Below, one piece after another: positions 1-6,166 of a stretch of 6,306 nucleotides of DNA (position 1 is the stretch's first letter; every line of letters begins with the position of its first letter). Below the pieces are notes generated by a model. That model was not told where the DNA came from. It saw only the letters and a list, made by a program, of their open reading frames with translations, and searched no databases. The stretch is from Hyphomicrobiales bacterium (lineage in GTDB: Bacteria; Pseudomonadota; Alphaproteobacteria; Rhizobiales; Beijerinckiaceae). The position numbers were made by a program, and so were the translations under genes. Location of the stretch: the NCBI GenBank assembly GCA_003567055.1, contig PXAW01000265.1, positions 1 through 6,306 on the forward strand, in the 5' to 3' direction.

Positions 1-1
1 C

Positions 2-400
2 GGTAGCGCCGATTGCGTGCTGGTCGACGCGCCCTGTACGGGGACGGGTACCTGGCGGCGCAACCCGGATGCGAAATGGCGGCTGCGGCCCGGCAGCCTC
101 TCGGGGCGCGTCGGCGAGCAGGAGCGGGTGCTCGATCGCGCCGCCGCGCTGGTCAGGCCCGGCGGGCGGCTCGTCTATGTGACCTGCTCGATCCTGCCGG
201 CGGAAAACGACGAGGCGGTGGCCGGGCTGCTCGCGCGCGATCCGGGTTTCGCGGCGGTGCCCGAGGTGGAATGGCTCGCGCAGGCGGGGCTCGAAGGGCT
301 GGCAGATGTGAGCCGCAAGACCGGTTTCGGGCGGCAGCTGACGCCGTTGCGCACCGGCACGGACGGTTTCTTCATCGCCGTCTTGCGCCGCAGCACCTGA
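2..400 (+). CDS. RsmB/NOP-family RNA (cytosine-5) methyltransferase, C-terminal part (5' truncated by window edge)
   Basis: This is the last 132 codons of a gene that begins outside the window; full-length family members are about 430 residues. Proteins of this family use S-adenosylmethionine to methylate carbon 5 of a cytosine, classically C967 of 16S rRNA for RsmB. Two hallmark segments are visible. Motif IV, VDAPCTGTGTWRRNPD, lies near the left edge with its cysteine codon at 35-37. Motif VI, LVYVTCSI, has its cysteine codon at 185-187. In the family the TCS cysteine is the nucleophile and the PC cysteine helps release the product; both are intact. The end of the protein, with TPLRTGTDGFFIAVLRR, matches the usual final strands of the Rossmann fold. 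The substrate-recognition N-terminus is not visible, and alphaproteobacteria often carry more than one paralogue, so I give no gene symbol. It converges on the TRAP operon, with 106 bp between the two stops. Confidence 0.93.
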   Translation, partial: GSADCVLVDAPCTGTGTWRRNPDAKWRLRPGSLSGRVGEQERVLDRAAALVRPGGRLVYVTCSILPAENDEAVAGLLARDPGFAAVPEVEWLAQAGLEGLADVSRKTGFGRQLTPLRTGTDGFFIAVLRRST

Positions 401-420
401 AAACACGCACAGCCTTCCAT

Positions 421-464
421 CAAAAGAAAAACGGCGGCGCAGGCCAATGCGCCGCGCCGCCGTT
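421..464 (-). terminator. Rho-independent terminator of the TRAP permease operon
   Basis: Inverted repeat with perfect 11-bp arms (430-440 and 454-464, AACGGCGGCGC / GCGCCGCCGTT) and a 13-nt loop. Read on the minus strand, the stem is followed directly by TTTCTTTTG (429-421), a T-rich tail. The hairpin begins 42 nt after the dctM stop codon. On the plus strand no T-run follows the stem, so it serves the minus-strand operon rather than the methyltransferase gene, although the stem could slow transcription both ways. Confidence 0.85.
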
Positions 465-506
465 GATGCCTGTGCGACCGAGGGATCCCCGGCGCCAGCT
501 GTCGCG

Positions 507-2099
507 CTATCCGACGAGATCGGGCAGCCACAGGGCGATCTGCGGGAAGTACCAGATCAGTGCCAGTGCCAGCAGCTGGATGAATACGAAGGGGATGATG
601 CCCTTGTAGATGTCCATCGTGCTGACACTCGCCGGCGCCACGCCGCGCAGATAGAACAACGCGAAGCCGAAGGGTGGCGTCAGGAAGCTCATCTGCAGGT
701 TGATCGACATCATCACCCCGAGCCAGACCGGATCGACCCCCATCATCAGAAGGATCGGCGCCACGATCGGCACGACCACGAAGATGATCTCGATGTAATC
801 GAGGAAGAAGCCGAGGAAGAACATCAGCGCCATCACGGCCAGCACCGCACCGACGGTCCCGCCCGGCAGGTTGTTCAGCACTTCGGTCACGATCTCCTCG
901 CCGCCCAGCGAGCGGAAGACCAGCGCGAAGACCGAGGCGCCGAGCAGGATGACGAAGACCATCACCGTGATCTGCATCGAGGAGCGCATCACCTCGACGA
1001 GGATGCCCGACCGGTATGTGCGCCAGAAGGCCACCGCGATGCCGTAGACCAGGATCGCTACGGCGACGGTGACGGCGGCCACGGTGAGCCAGGTGGTGAA
1101 AGCCACCACCGAGCGCTGGAAGTTGAGATTGAAGAACAGCCGCGCAATCACGATGAAGATCACCGCGAAGCCTGCGGCATAGATCGGCCAGGGCGAACTG
1201 TGCTTGCTGGTGATGGCGAGACCGGCCAGCAGCACGGCGCCCACGGCACCCACGGCGGCGGCTTCGGTGGGCGGAGCGGCACCGACGAGGATCGAGCCGA
1301 GCACGGCGAGGATCAGCACCGAGGGCGGCACCAGAACCTTGAGCACCTTACGGCGCAGTTCCCGCTTGTCGATATTGATGGGGATGGGCGGGCAGGCGGC
1401 GGGGCGGATGGCGGCGATCAGCATGACATAGGCCATGTACATGCCCACCAGCATCAGCCCCGGCATCAGCGCGCCGGCAAACAGATCGAGCACGTTGACG
1501 GGGCGTACCACCACATCCCACTGGCCCTGCGCCATCAGGGTGTTGCGGGCCTGTGAAGCCGCGCCCTGGAGAATGTCGCCGAGCAGGACGAGCACGATCG
1601 AGGGCGGGATGATCTGCCCGAGTGTGCCGGAGGCGCAGATCACACCCGTGGCGAGCTTCTTGTCGTAGCCGTTATTGATCATCACCGGCAGGCTGAGCAG
1701 CCCCATGGTGATCACCGTCGCCCCGACGATGCCGGTGGAGGCGGCGAGCAGCATGCCCACCAGCACCACGGCGATGCCGAGGCCGCCACGCAGCGAGCCG
1801 AACATCTGACCCATCGTCTCGAGCAGGCTCTCGGCGATGCGCGAGCGCTCCAGCATCACGCCCATGAAGACGAAGAGCGGCACGGCGACGAGGATGTAAT
1901 TCGTCATTGTGCCGAAATAGCGGTTCGGCAGCGCCCCGAGATCACTCAGGCGCACGATGTCGAAACCGTAGCCGATGGCGAAGAAGAACAAGGCGACGCC
2001 GGCGAGGGTGAAGGCGACGGGAAAGCCCAGCAGCAGAACGACGCAGGCAGTCGCGAACATCAGGAGACTGAGAATCTCCCCGAGAAGTACAGGATCCAT
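507..2099 (-). CDS. TRAP transporter large permease subunit, DctM type, with extended central region
   Basis: A 530-residue, very hydrophobic membrane protein. It is the ion-coupled translocation subunit of a tripartite ATP-independent periplasmic transporter, which imports organic acids or similar solutes with a binding protein and DctQ. Family signatures seen are: an N-terminal helix with GFPVAFTLAGVALFFFAIG (25-43), ASGTLGQIIPPSIVLVLLGD (156-175), APPTEAAAVGAVGA (275-288), a second conserved half with LGFFLDYIEIIFVVVPIVAPI (429-449), and LTPPFGFALFYLRG (473-486). Typical DctM proteins have about 425 residues. The extra length here includes an insert at about 297-363 that adds two hydrophobic segments (about 303-320 and 333-358). 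Such long forms resemble the mannitol/chloroaromatic (FcbT3-like) branch as I recall it; that subfamily call and the substrate are not proven. The ATG start lies 5 bp after the dctQ stop, which implies translational coupling. Confidence 0.95.
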   Translation of the reverse strand: MDPVLLGEILSLLMFATACVVLLLGFPVAFTLAGVALFFFAIGYGFDIVRLSDLGALPNRYFGTMTNYILVAVPLFVFMGVMLERSRIAESLLETMGQMFGSLRGGLGIAVVLVGMLLAASTGIVGATVITMGLLSLPVMINNGYDKKLATGVICASGTLGQIIPPSIVLVLLGDILQGAASQARNTLMAQGQWDVVVRPVNVLDLFAGALMPGLMLVGMYMAYVMLIAAIRPAACPPIPINIDKRELRRKVLKVLVPPSVLILAVLGSILVGAAPPTEAAAVGAVGAVLLAGLAITSKHSSPWPIYAAGFAVIFIVIARLFFNLNFQRSVVAFTTWLTVAAVTVAVAILVYGIAVAFWRTYRSGILVEVMRSSMQITVMVFVILLGASVFALVFRSLGGEEIVTEVLNNLPGGTVGAVLAVMALMFFLGFFLDYIEIIFVVVPIVAPILLMMGVDPVWLGVMMSINLQMSFLTPPFGFALFYLRGVAPASVSTMDIYKGIIPFVFIQLLALALIWYFPQIALWLPDLVG

Positions 2100-2104
2100 G
2101 GTCG

Positions 2105-2653
2105 TCAGGCCACTTCGTGAGATTCGTCTTGGGATGACGCGTAGCGCATGTCGCCCTTCAGGACGAGCAGGCTACGGGCGATGAGCGAGAGGCCCTGCAG
2201 CAGCATCAGCACACAGAAGACCGGGATCACCGTCTTGAGCAGGAACAGGCCGGGCAGGCCGCCCGCCTCGCTCGAACCCTCGAAGCGCGACCATGAACGG
2301 GTGACGAAGCCCTGACTGTAATAGAGCACCACGAGGATCATGGGGATCAGCAGGAAGAGGGTGCCGAAGAGATTGATCATCGCCTTGGTGCGGGCACTGG
2401 CGGGGCGGTAGAACACGTCGACGCGGACGTGGCCGTCATGCAGCAACGTGTAGGCCGCACCCATCATGAAGACCGTGCCGTGCAGCCAGACGAAGGATTC
2501 CTGCATCGCGACCCAGCCGAGCCCGTAGACGTAGCGCAAGAGCACCACGGTAAAGGCTATCAGCACCATCAGCACCATGAGCCAGGCCGTTACGCGCCCC
2601 ACATGCTCGTTGATGGCATCGATGATGCGCACCACACCTCTGAGAAACGCCAT
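2105..2653 (-). CDS. TRAP transporter small permease subunit, DctQ type
   Basis: A 182-residue membrane protein with four hydrophobic segments (about 22-40, 54-72, 92-112 and 139-162). DctQ proteins bind DctM and are thought to help dock the periplasmic binding protein. Conserved features are QESFVWLHGTVFMMGAAYTLLHDGHVRVDVFY (51-82 in outline: Q51, E52, H75, R77, D79) and the SWSRFEGSSEAGG-LP stretch leading into LLKTVIP (120-144). The start chosen is the ATG at 2653, which gives the usual DctQ length and is preceded by a G-rich ribosome-binding stretch. The frame stays open upstream to 2812, but those 53 residues are Arg/Cys/Pro-rich, unlike the family. The gene overlaps nothing and is followed after 5 bp by dctM. 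No dctP-like gene precedes it; the upstream gap holds only regulatory-looking sequence. Confidence 0.93.
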   Translation of the reverse strand: MAFLRGVVRIIDAINEHVGRVTAWLMVLMVLIAFTVVLLRYVYGLGWVAMQESFVWLHGTVFMMGAAYTLLHDGHVRVDVFYRPASARTKAMINLFGTLFLLIPMILVVLYYSQGFVTRSWSRFEGSSEAGGLPGLFLLKTVIPVFCVLMLLQGLSLIARSLLVLKGDMRYASSQDESHEVA

Positions 2654-2655
2654 GT

Positions 2656-2662
2656 CCCCCCC
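2656..2662 (-). promoter_or_regulatory. G7 tract acting as ribosome-binding region of dctQ
   Basis: Seven consecutive G on the minus strand end 2 nt before the ATG at 2653 (context GACGGGGGGGACATG). No better AGGAGG-like site is present nearby. The tract supports the chosen start, but it is an unusual, closely spaced Shine-Dalgarno substitute. Confidence 0.5.
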
Positions 2663-2712
2663 GTCATCTGGAAGTGGTGACCACGCCGGAATCTTTGCGC
2701 CCCGCACGCAGC

Positions 2713-2730
2713 GGCCGCAGCTTTGCGGCC
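2713..2730. repeat. Inverted repeat, 7-bp arms, in dctQ leader
   Basis: Perfect arms GGCCGCA (2713-2719) and TGCGGCC (2724-2730) are separated by 4 nt. There is no T-run on either side, so it is not a typical terminator. It lies 60-77 bp upstream of the dctQ start and could be a leader hairpin or an operator. Chance occurrence in GC-rich DNA is also possible. Confidence 0.35.
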
Positions 2731-2744
2731 AACGGATTTCGTTC

Positions 2745-2805
2745 ACGAACGTACGCCCGTGCCGTAGCGGATTGACCATCCGGATTAGGCACAAAGACGA
2801 ACGTA
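2745..2805. repeat. Pair of 9-bp direct repeats ACGAACGTA, 52 bp apart
   Basis: ACGAACGTA occurs at 2745-2753 and again at 2797-2805. The centre-to-centre distance of 52 bp is close to five helical turns. The first copy is part of a small palindrome CGTTC-AC-GAACG (2740-2751). Both lie between the candidate promoter and the dctQ start, a place where regulator sites would be expected. Confidence 0.35.
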
Positions 2806-2818
2806 ATTTCACTCAGAC

Positions 2819-2847
2819 GCTATGCCCAGTTCGTGGGCAATGTGCAA
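2819..2847 (-). promoter_or_regulatory. Candidate sigma70-type promoter of dctQM with nested palindrome
   Basis: On the minus strand TTGCAC (2847-2842) is followed after 17 bp by CATAGC (2824-2819). That is a fair -35 and a weak -10 at ideal spacing. The spacer is almost filled by a perfect inverted repeat TGCCCA-CGAAC-TGGGCA (2839-2823). A repressor bound there would block RNA polymerase. Transcription would start near 2812, leaving a leader of about 160 nt before dctQ. Confidence 0.35.
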
Positions 2848-2992
2848 GAGCTTGTTTGCGCATTTTTGCTCTAATTGACAGCAGCAGCTGCGCAAGCAGC
2901 GAGCGGGTGGCTGGTCGCCGAAGAAGCGAGGGGTGGTCGCTATGCTTGATTTTTCTTTGCTTTGATTAATCTTTTTGATTGCAATTTATCGT

Positions 2993-3023
2993 GCCCGGGC
3001 GCGACGCATCGTCGCGCCCGGGC
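2993..3023 (-). terminator. Strong hairpin after the M20 peptidase gene, probable terminator
   Basis: Perfect inverted repeat GCCCGGGCGCGAC (2993-3005) / GTCGCGCCCGGGC (3011-3023), extendable to 14 bp with a 3-nt loop. It starts 27 nt after the peptidase stop codon on the minus strand. The downstream minus-strand sequence (ACGATAAATTGCAATC...) is AT-rich but has no true U-run, so efficient intrinsic termination is likely but not certain. Confidence 0.65.
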
Positions 3024-3050
3024 CAGTCTTGCGGATCGCCTGTCGATCTC

Positions 3051-4448
3051 TCAGAGGGCCGCAGCGTGGGGCGTCTGGTTCTCGCCGAGATCCCAGTACA
3101 ACCCTGCCATGATCGCGAGCCCCTCGCGGGCGATCGCGGCGGGCATGTGTTCGTTGGGTGCGTGCTGCGAGCAGCCGGGATAGGAATGGGGCACCCAGAT
3201 CGTCGGCAATTCGAGGATTTCCGCGAAGATGTCATTGGGCAGGGAGCCGCCCAGATTGGGCAGGATCGCCGGCTTTCCGCCGGTGGTCCGTGTGATCGAA
3301 TCCACCGCCCAATGCACCCAGGGATGGTCCGGATCGAGCCGTGTGGCGGCGAAGACCTCGTCGCGCGCCTTGGCGATCTGCACCCGCTCGAAGCCATGCG
3401 CGTCGAGATGACGGCGCAGGGCCGGGAGCACCTGATCAGGATCGACCCCCACCACGAAGCGCAGCTGACCGCGCGCCCAGGCACTGGGCGGAACCGCATT
3501 CACCGGCCCTTCCGGATTGCCGCATTTGAAGGCGAGGATCTGGAATGACGACCAGCCATAGACCTTCTCCGCCATGGTCAGATCCGGCTCACCCCACCAC
3601 GGATCGAGCGCCGGCCCGCCCGGATCGGCCTTCACCTCGACTTCCGCGAGGACGCGCTTCACCGAATCGGGGATCGTACCCGGCGTCCATTCCGGGATGC
3701 GGATCTCGCCCTTCGGGCCGGTGATGCAGGCGATGGCATGGGCGAGTTCGATGCCGGGATTGGAAAGCAGCCCGCCGAAATTGCCGGAATGGTGCCCACC
3801 CTCGCGGGCATCGATCCAGATATCCATCGGATAGGCGCCGCGCGCGCCGAGGAAGATGGTCGGGCGCGAAATCGACAGGCGCGGCCCGTCGGACGCGATC
3901 AGCACATCGGCGCGGAATTTCTCGCGATGCGCCGCGCAGAGCTCGCGCAGGCCCGGCGAGCCGACTTCCTCACCCATCTCGATGATGTATTTGGCGTTGA
4001 AGCCGAGCTTGCCGCGCTCCTCCAGCACGGCGCGCAGGCCGGCGATGTTGATCGAATGCTGGCCCTTGTTGTCGACCGTGCCGCGCCCGTACCAGAGCCC
4101 GTCGCGCTCCACCAGCTCCCAGGGCGAGAGCCCCTCCTTCCAGGCGTCGTCGAGCCCGCGAATGGCGTCGCCATGGCCGTAGCCGAGGACAGTGACGAGA
4201 CCGGGATCCTCGATCCGCTCGGCATAGAGGAACGGTCCCTTTCCGGGTGGCTGATGCAGGATTTCGCAGGTAAACCCCATGGCCTCGAGCACGGGCCGCA
4301 TCTCCTCCTCGACATAACGGGCGAGATCGGCGGCGCGGTCGGGGTTCTGGCTCTCCGTGGGGATCGCCACGCGGCGGGCGAGATCGGCCTTGAAGGCACC
4401 GGTATCGAAATGCGCCTCGGCGCGGGCGACGGCCTTGTCGCGGGACAT
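3051..4448 (-). CDS. M20 family metallopeptidase (carnosinase / ArgE-DapE type)
   Basis: A 465-residue cytoplasmic, probably two-zinc hydrolase; no signal peptide is visible. M20 enzymes cleave dipeptides, N-acyl amino acids or similar amide bonds. The full set of expected residues is present: GYGHGD (H92 metal ligand, D94), YGRGTVDNKG (bridging D126), EMGEEVGS (E160 general base, E161 ligand), SDGPR (D187 ligand) and CSQHAPNEHMP (H429 ligand). The lid/dimerisation domain (about 195-310) contains GGHHSGNFGG, like the HSGVFGG of carnosinases, where the His reaches the partner's active site. Length fits the dipeptidase-like branch (about 450-480). The start is the ATG at 4448, preceded by GGAGAA; the frame runs open to 4610, but that extension has a repeat-derived, atypical sequence. 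The next gene downstream on the same strand is the TRAP dctQ, 397 bp away beyond a hairpin. The exact substrate cannot be read from sequence. Confidence 0.95.
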   Translation of the reverse strand: MSRDKAVARAEAHFDTGAFKADLARRVAIPTESQNPDRAADLARYVEEEMRPVLEAMGFTCEILHQPPGKGPFLYAERIEDPGLVTVLGYGHGDAIRGLDDAWKEGLSPWELVERDGLWYGRGTVDNKGQHSINIAGLRAVLEERGKLGFNAKYIIEMGEEVGSPGLRELCAAHREKFRADVLIASDGPRLSISRPTIFLGARGAYPMDIWIDAREGGHHSGNFGGLLSNPGIELAHAIACITGPKGEIRIPEWTPGTIPDSVKRVLAEVEVKADPGGPALDPWWGEPDLTMAEKVYGWSSFQILAFKCGNPEGPVNAVPPSAWARGQLRFVVGVDPDQVLPALRRHLDAHGFERVQIAKARDEVFAATRLDPDHPWVHWAVDSITRTTGGKPAILPNLGGSLPNDIFAEILELPTIWVPHSYPGCSQHAPNEHMPAAIAREGLAIMAGLYWDLGENQTPHAAAL

Positions 4449-4452
4449 GACA

Positions 4453-4458
4453 TTCTCC
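4453..4458 (-). promoter_or_regulatory. Ribosome-binding site of the M20 peptidase gene
   Basis: GGAGAA on the minus strand lies 4 nt before the ATG at 4448. This decides the start against the upstream in-frame extension that begins at 4610, which has no comparable site in its favour and would translate a tandem repeat. Confidence 0.75.
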
Positions 4459-4564
4459 GTGGGTGAGTGCCCCGTCAGCAGGGCTTTCTTCACGCCGAGG
4501 GTTACGGTCTGCGCCAGCCGAATCAATGGGCAAGGGCGCCGGATGGGTTTCGCCCGCGCGGTGA

Positions 4565-4603
4565 TCGCAAGAAAGGTTGTCGCAAGAAAGGTTGTCGCAA
4601 GAA
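4565..4603. repeat. 15-bp tandem repeat, about 2.6 copies, in a divergent promoter region
   Basis: The unit TCGCAAGAAAGGTTG occurs at 4565-4579 and 4580-4594 without a mismatch, and its first nine bases recur at 4595-4603. It lies 61-99 bp upstream of the MATE start and 117-155 bp upstream of the peptidase start. A regulator-binding array or a simple slippage repeat would both fit. Confidence 0.85.
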
Positions 4604-4649
4604 CGCGCATCGCGATCCCGGCCCGGGCGTGTAGGGTGGCGCTTCAACG

Positions 4650-4657
4650 AGAGGTGA
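4650..4657 (+). promoter_or_regulatory. Ribosome-binding site of the MATE gene
   Basis: AGAGGTGA is a strong match to the Shine-Dalgarno sequence and ends 6 nt before the ATG at 4664. An in-frame GTG at 4658 directly abuts this site and would be too close, so the ATG is preferred. Confidence 0.75.
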
Positions 4658-4663
4658 GTGAAC

Positions 4664-6124
4664 ATGCATGCGCCGGCACGTCCGGACGATCGGGGTGGAG
4701 CCCCCGGCACCTGGATACTCTGGCGGCGCGAGATTCTCGCGACCCTGGCGCTTGCCTGGCCGATGATCGCCATCAATCTCTCGCAGACCGGCCTCGGCGC
4801 CACCGATGTGGTGATGCTGGCCTGGCTCGGGCCGGAGGTGCTGGCTGCCGGCTCGCTCGGGTTCAACCTGTATTTCGTCTCCTTCATCGGCGGTCTCGGC
4901 CTGATCAGCGCCATCTCGGCGATGATCGCGGCGGAGCGCGGGCGCAACCGTCATGCCGTGCGCGAGGTGCGCCGCTCGTTCCGCCAGGGATTGTGGAGCG
5001 CCGTGGCGCTTTCGGTGCCGATCTGGATCGCTCTGTGGAATGCCGAGACGATCCTCATCCTGCTCGGGCAGGAGCCGGCGCTCGCAGCCCAGGCAGCGGA
5101 ATACCTGCGCTACAAGCAATGGGCGCTTCTGCCGATGCTCGGCTTCGTCGCCCTGCGCTTCTTTCTGGCGGGGATGGAGCGCCCCTTCCTTGCCCTCGTC
5201 GTCTCGCTTTGCGGACTCGCGGTCAATGCGCTGGCGAATTACGCGCTGATCTTCGGCAATTTCGGCGCGCCGGCCATGGGGCTGAACGGCGCCGGCATCG
5301 CCACGACGCTGACGGCGAGCTTCATGTTCGTGATGCTCACCCTGATCGCCCGGCGCGACCGACGCTTCCGGCGCTATGCGCTGTTCGGGCGTTTCTGGCG
5401 CGCCGACTGGCCGCGTTTCTTCGAGCTGTGGCGGCTGGGCATGCCGATCTCGGCGATGATCCTGTTCGAGGTGATGATCTTTTCCGCCGCGCTCTTCCTG
5501 ATGGGGATGATCTCGACCGAAGCGCTGGCCGCCCATACCATCGCCATCCAGATCGCCTCCCTCGCCTTCATGGTGCCGCTGGGCCTCGGCCAGGCGGTGA
5601 CGGTGCGCGTCGGCGTGGCTTACGGCGCGCGCGATCATGACGCGATCACCCGGGCGGGCTGGAGCGCCTTCGGCATCGCCATGATCTTCATGAGCATCGC
5701 CGCGCTGGTGATGATCAGCGTGCCACACCTCCTGATCAGCGCCTTCCTCGATCTGCGCGATCCGGAGAATGCGCGCGTCATCGCGCTTGCCGTCTCCTTC
5801 CTGGCCATGGCCGCGATCTTCCAGATCGTCGATGGCGCGCAGGCGGTGGGGGCGGGCATGCTGCGAGGCTTGCAGGATACGCGCATCCCGATGCTCTATG
5901 CCGGCTTCGGCTACTGGCTGATCGGCGTACCGATCGCGGTCGGATTCGGGCTCTACTCGCCGCTCGCGGGGGTCGGCGTCTGGATGGGCCTCGCCGGCGG
6001 GCTCACCGTGGTCGCGATCCTGCTGATGTGGCGCTGGCGCCGCCGGGACAGGCTCGGCCTGCTCCCGGATACCCGCCGCCCGGCACAGGTGATGCGCGGG
6101 CGCGGGAGGGCTGCTTCGTCCTGA
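4664..6124 (+). CDS. MATE family efflux transporter (NorM-like)
   Basis: A 486-residue inner-membrane protein with about 12 hydrophobic segments in two similar halves. MATE pumps expel cationic drugs, dyes or metabolites in exchange for H+ or Na+. By analogy with NorM of Vibrio, the coupling acidic residues are present: D48 in TGLGATDVVMLAWLG, E269 in MILFEVMIFSAALFLMG, and D390 in FQIVDGAQAVGAGMLRGLQDTRIP. The second-half signature PLGLGQAVTVRVGVAYGA (305-322) is intact. The C-terminus after about residue 457 is a short Arg-rich cytoplasmic tail. Length is slightly above the usual 440-460 because of this tail and a 20-residue N-terminal lead. The start at 4664 is set by the ribosome-binding site. 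It is divergent from the M20 gene and converges on the acetate kinase gene with a 42-bp gap. Its substrate is unknown. Confidence 0.95.
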   Translation: MHAPARPDDRGGAPGTWILWRREILATLALAWPMIAINLSQTGLGATDVVMLAWLGPEVLAAGSLGFNLYFVSFIGGLGLISAISAMIAAERGRNRHAVREVRRSFRQGLWSAVALSVPIWIALWNAETILILLGQEPALAAQAAEYLRYKQWALLPMLGFVALRFFLAGMERPFLALVVSLCGLAVNALANYALIFGNFGAPAMGLNGAGIATTLTASFMFVMLTLIARRDRRFRRYALFGRFWRADWPRFFELWRLGMPISAMILFEVMIFSAALFLMGMISTEALAAHTIAIQIASLAFMVPLGLGQAVTVRVGVAYGARDHDAITRAGWSAFGIAMIFMSIAALVMISVPHLLISAFLDLRDPENARVIALAVSFLAMAAIFQIVDGAQAVGAGMLRGLQDTRIPMLYAGFGYWLIGVPIAVGFGLYSPLAGVGVWMGLAGGLTVVAILLMWRWRRRDRLGLLPDTRRPAQVMRGRGRAASS

Positions 6125-6166
6125 AAAGGCGCTAGAGAGCATTATCCCGTCAGGTCGGAACGCCCC

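Larger units (their letters stand above)
2654..3050. other. 397-bp intergenic region upstream of dctQ, no gene seen
   Basis: No frame here gives a recognisable protein. From the dctQ side outward it holds a G7 ribosome-binding tract, a 7-bp inverted repeat (2713-2730), a short palindrome and a 9-bp direct repeat (2740-2805), and a promoter-like element with a nested palindrome (2819-2847). Further out come an AT-rich 50-bp patch (2941-2990, 24% GC) and the terminator-like hairpin of the M20 gene (2993-3023). The base composition is clearly less GC-rich than the flanking genes. A dctP gene would need about 1 kb, so there is no room for even a decayed full copy. Confidence 0.7.
4449..4663. other. 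Divergent intergenic spacer between M20 peptidase and MATE genes
   Basis: A 215-bp spacer that must hold the start signals of both divergent genes. On the minus strand TTGATT (4526-4521) and TAACCC (4504-4499), 16 bp apart, make a weak promoter candidate for the peptidase, about 50 nt before its ATG. No convincing -35/-10 pair for the MATE gene stands out. The middle is occupied by a 15-bp tandem repeat (4565-4603). Confidence 0.5.

Noticed and set aside
430..464. Hairpin as a terminator for the plus-strand methyltransferase gene
   Set aside because: The plus-strand sequence after the stem (GATGCCTGTG) has no T-run. The T-rich tail exists only on the minus strand.
447..1556. Long plus-strand open frame opposite dctM
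   Set aside because: Its His/Asp/Arg/Glu-rich, low-complexity protein is typical of the mirror frame of a hydrophobic membrane gene. The minus-strand frame has clear TRAP motifs.
2654..2812. N-terminal extension of DctQ to 2812
   Set aside because: The extension is unlike DctQ N-termini, and the start at 2653 gives the normal family length.
2875..2880. Perfect TTGACA hexamer on the plus strand
   Set aside because: No -10-like hexamer lies 16-18 bp downstream (AGCGAG region), and no plus-strand gene follows.
2887..2900. GCTGC-GCAA-GCAGC mini-hairpin with a GNRA-type loop
   Set aside because: The stem is only 5 bp in GC-rich sequence, and nothing around it suggests a structured RNA. Chance is the simpler explanation.
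4449..4610. N-terminal extension of the M20 peptidase to 4610
   Set aside because: It would translate the tandem repeat (ATTFLATTFLA) and lacks a good ribosome-binding site. GGAGAA sits correctly before the ATG at 4448.
4523..6142. 539-codon minus-strand open frame opposite the MATE gene
   Set aside because: It has no recognisable motif and a charged, His-rich mirror composition, while the plus strand encodes a complete MATE protein with all signature residues.
6125..6166. Possible shared terminator between the MATE and acetate kinase genes
   Set aside because: Only a 4-bp GGCG/CGCC pairing with a long loop and no T-run is visible, too weak to call.
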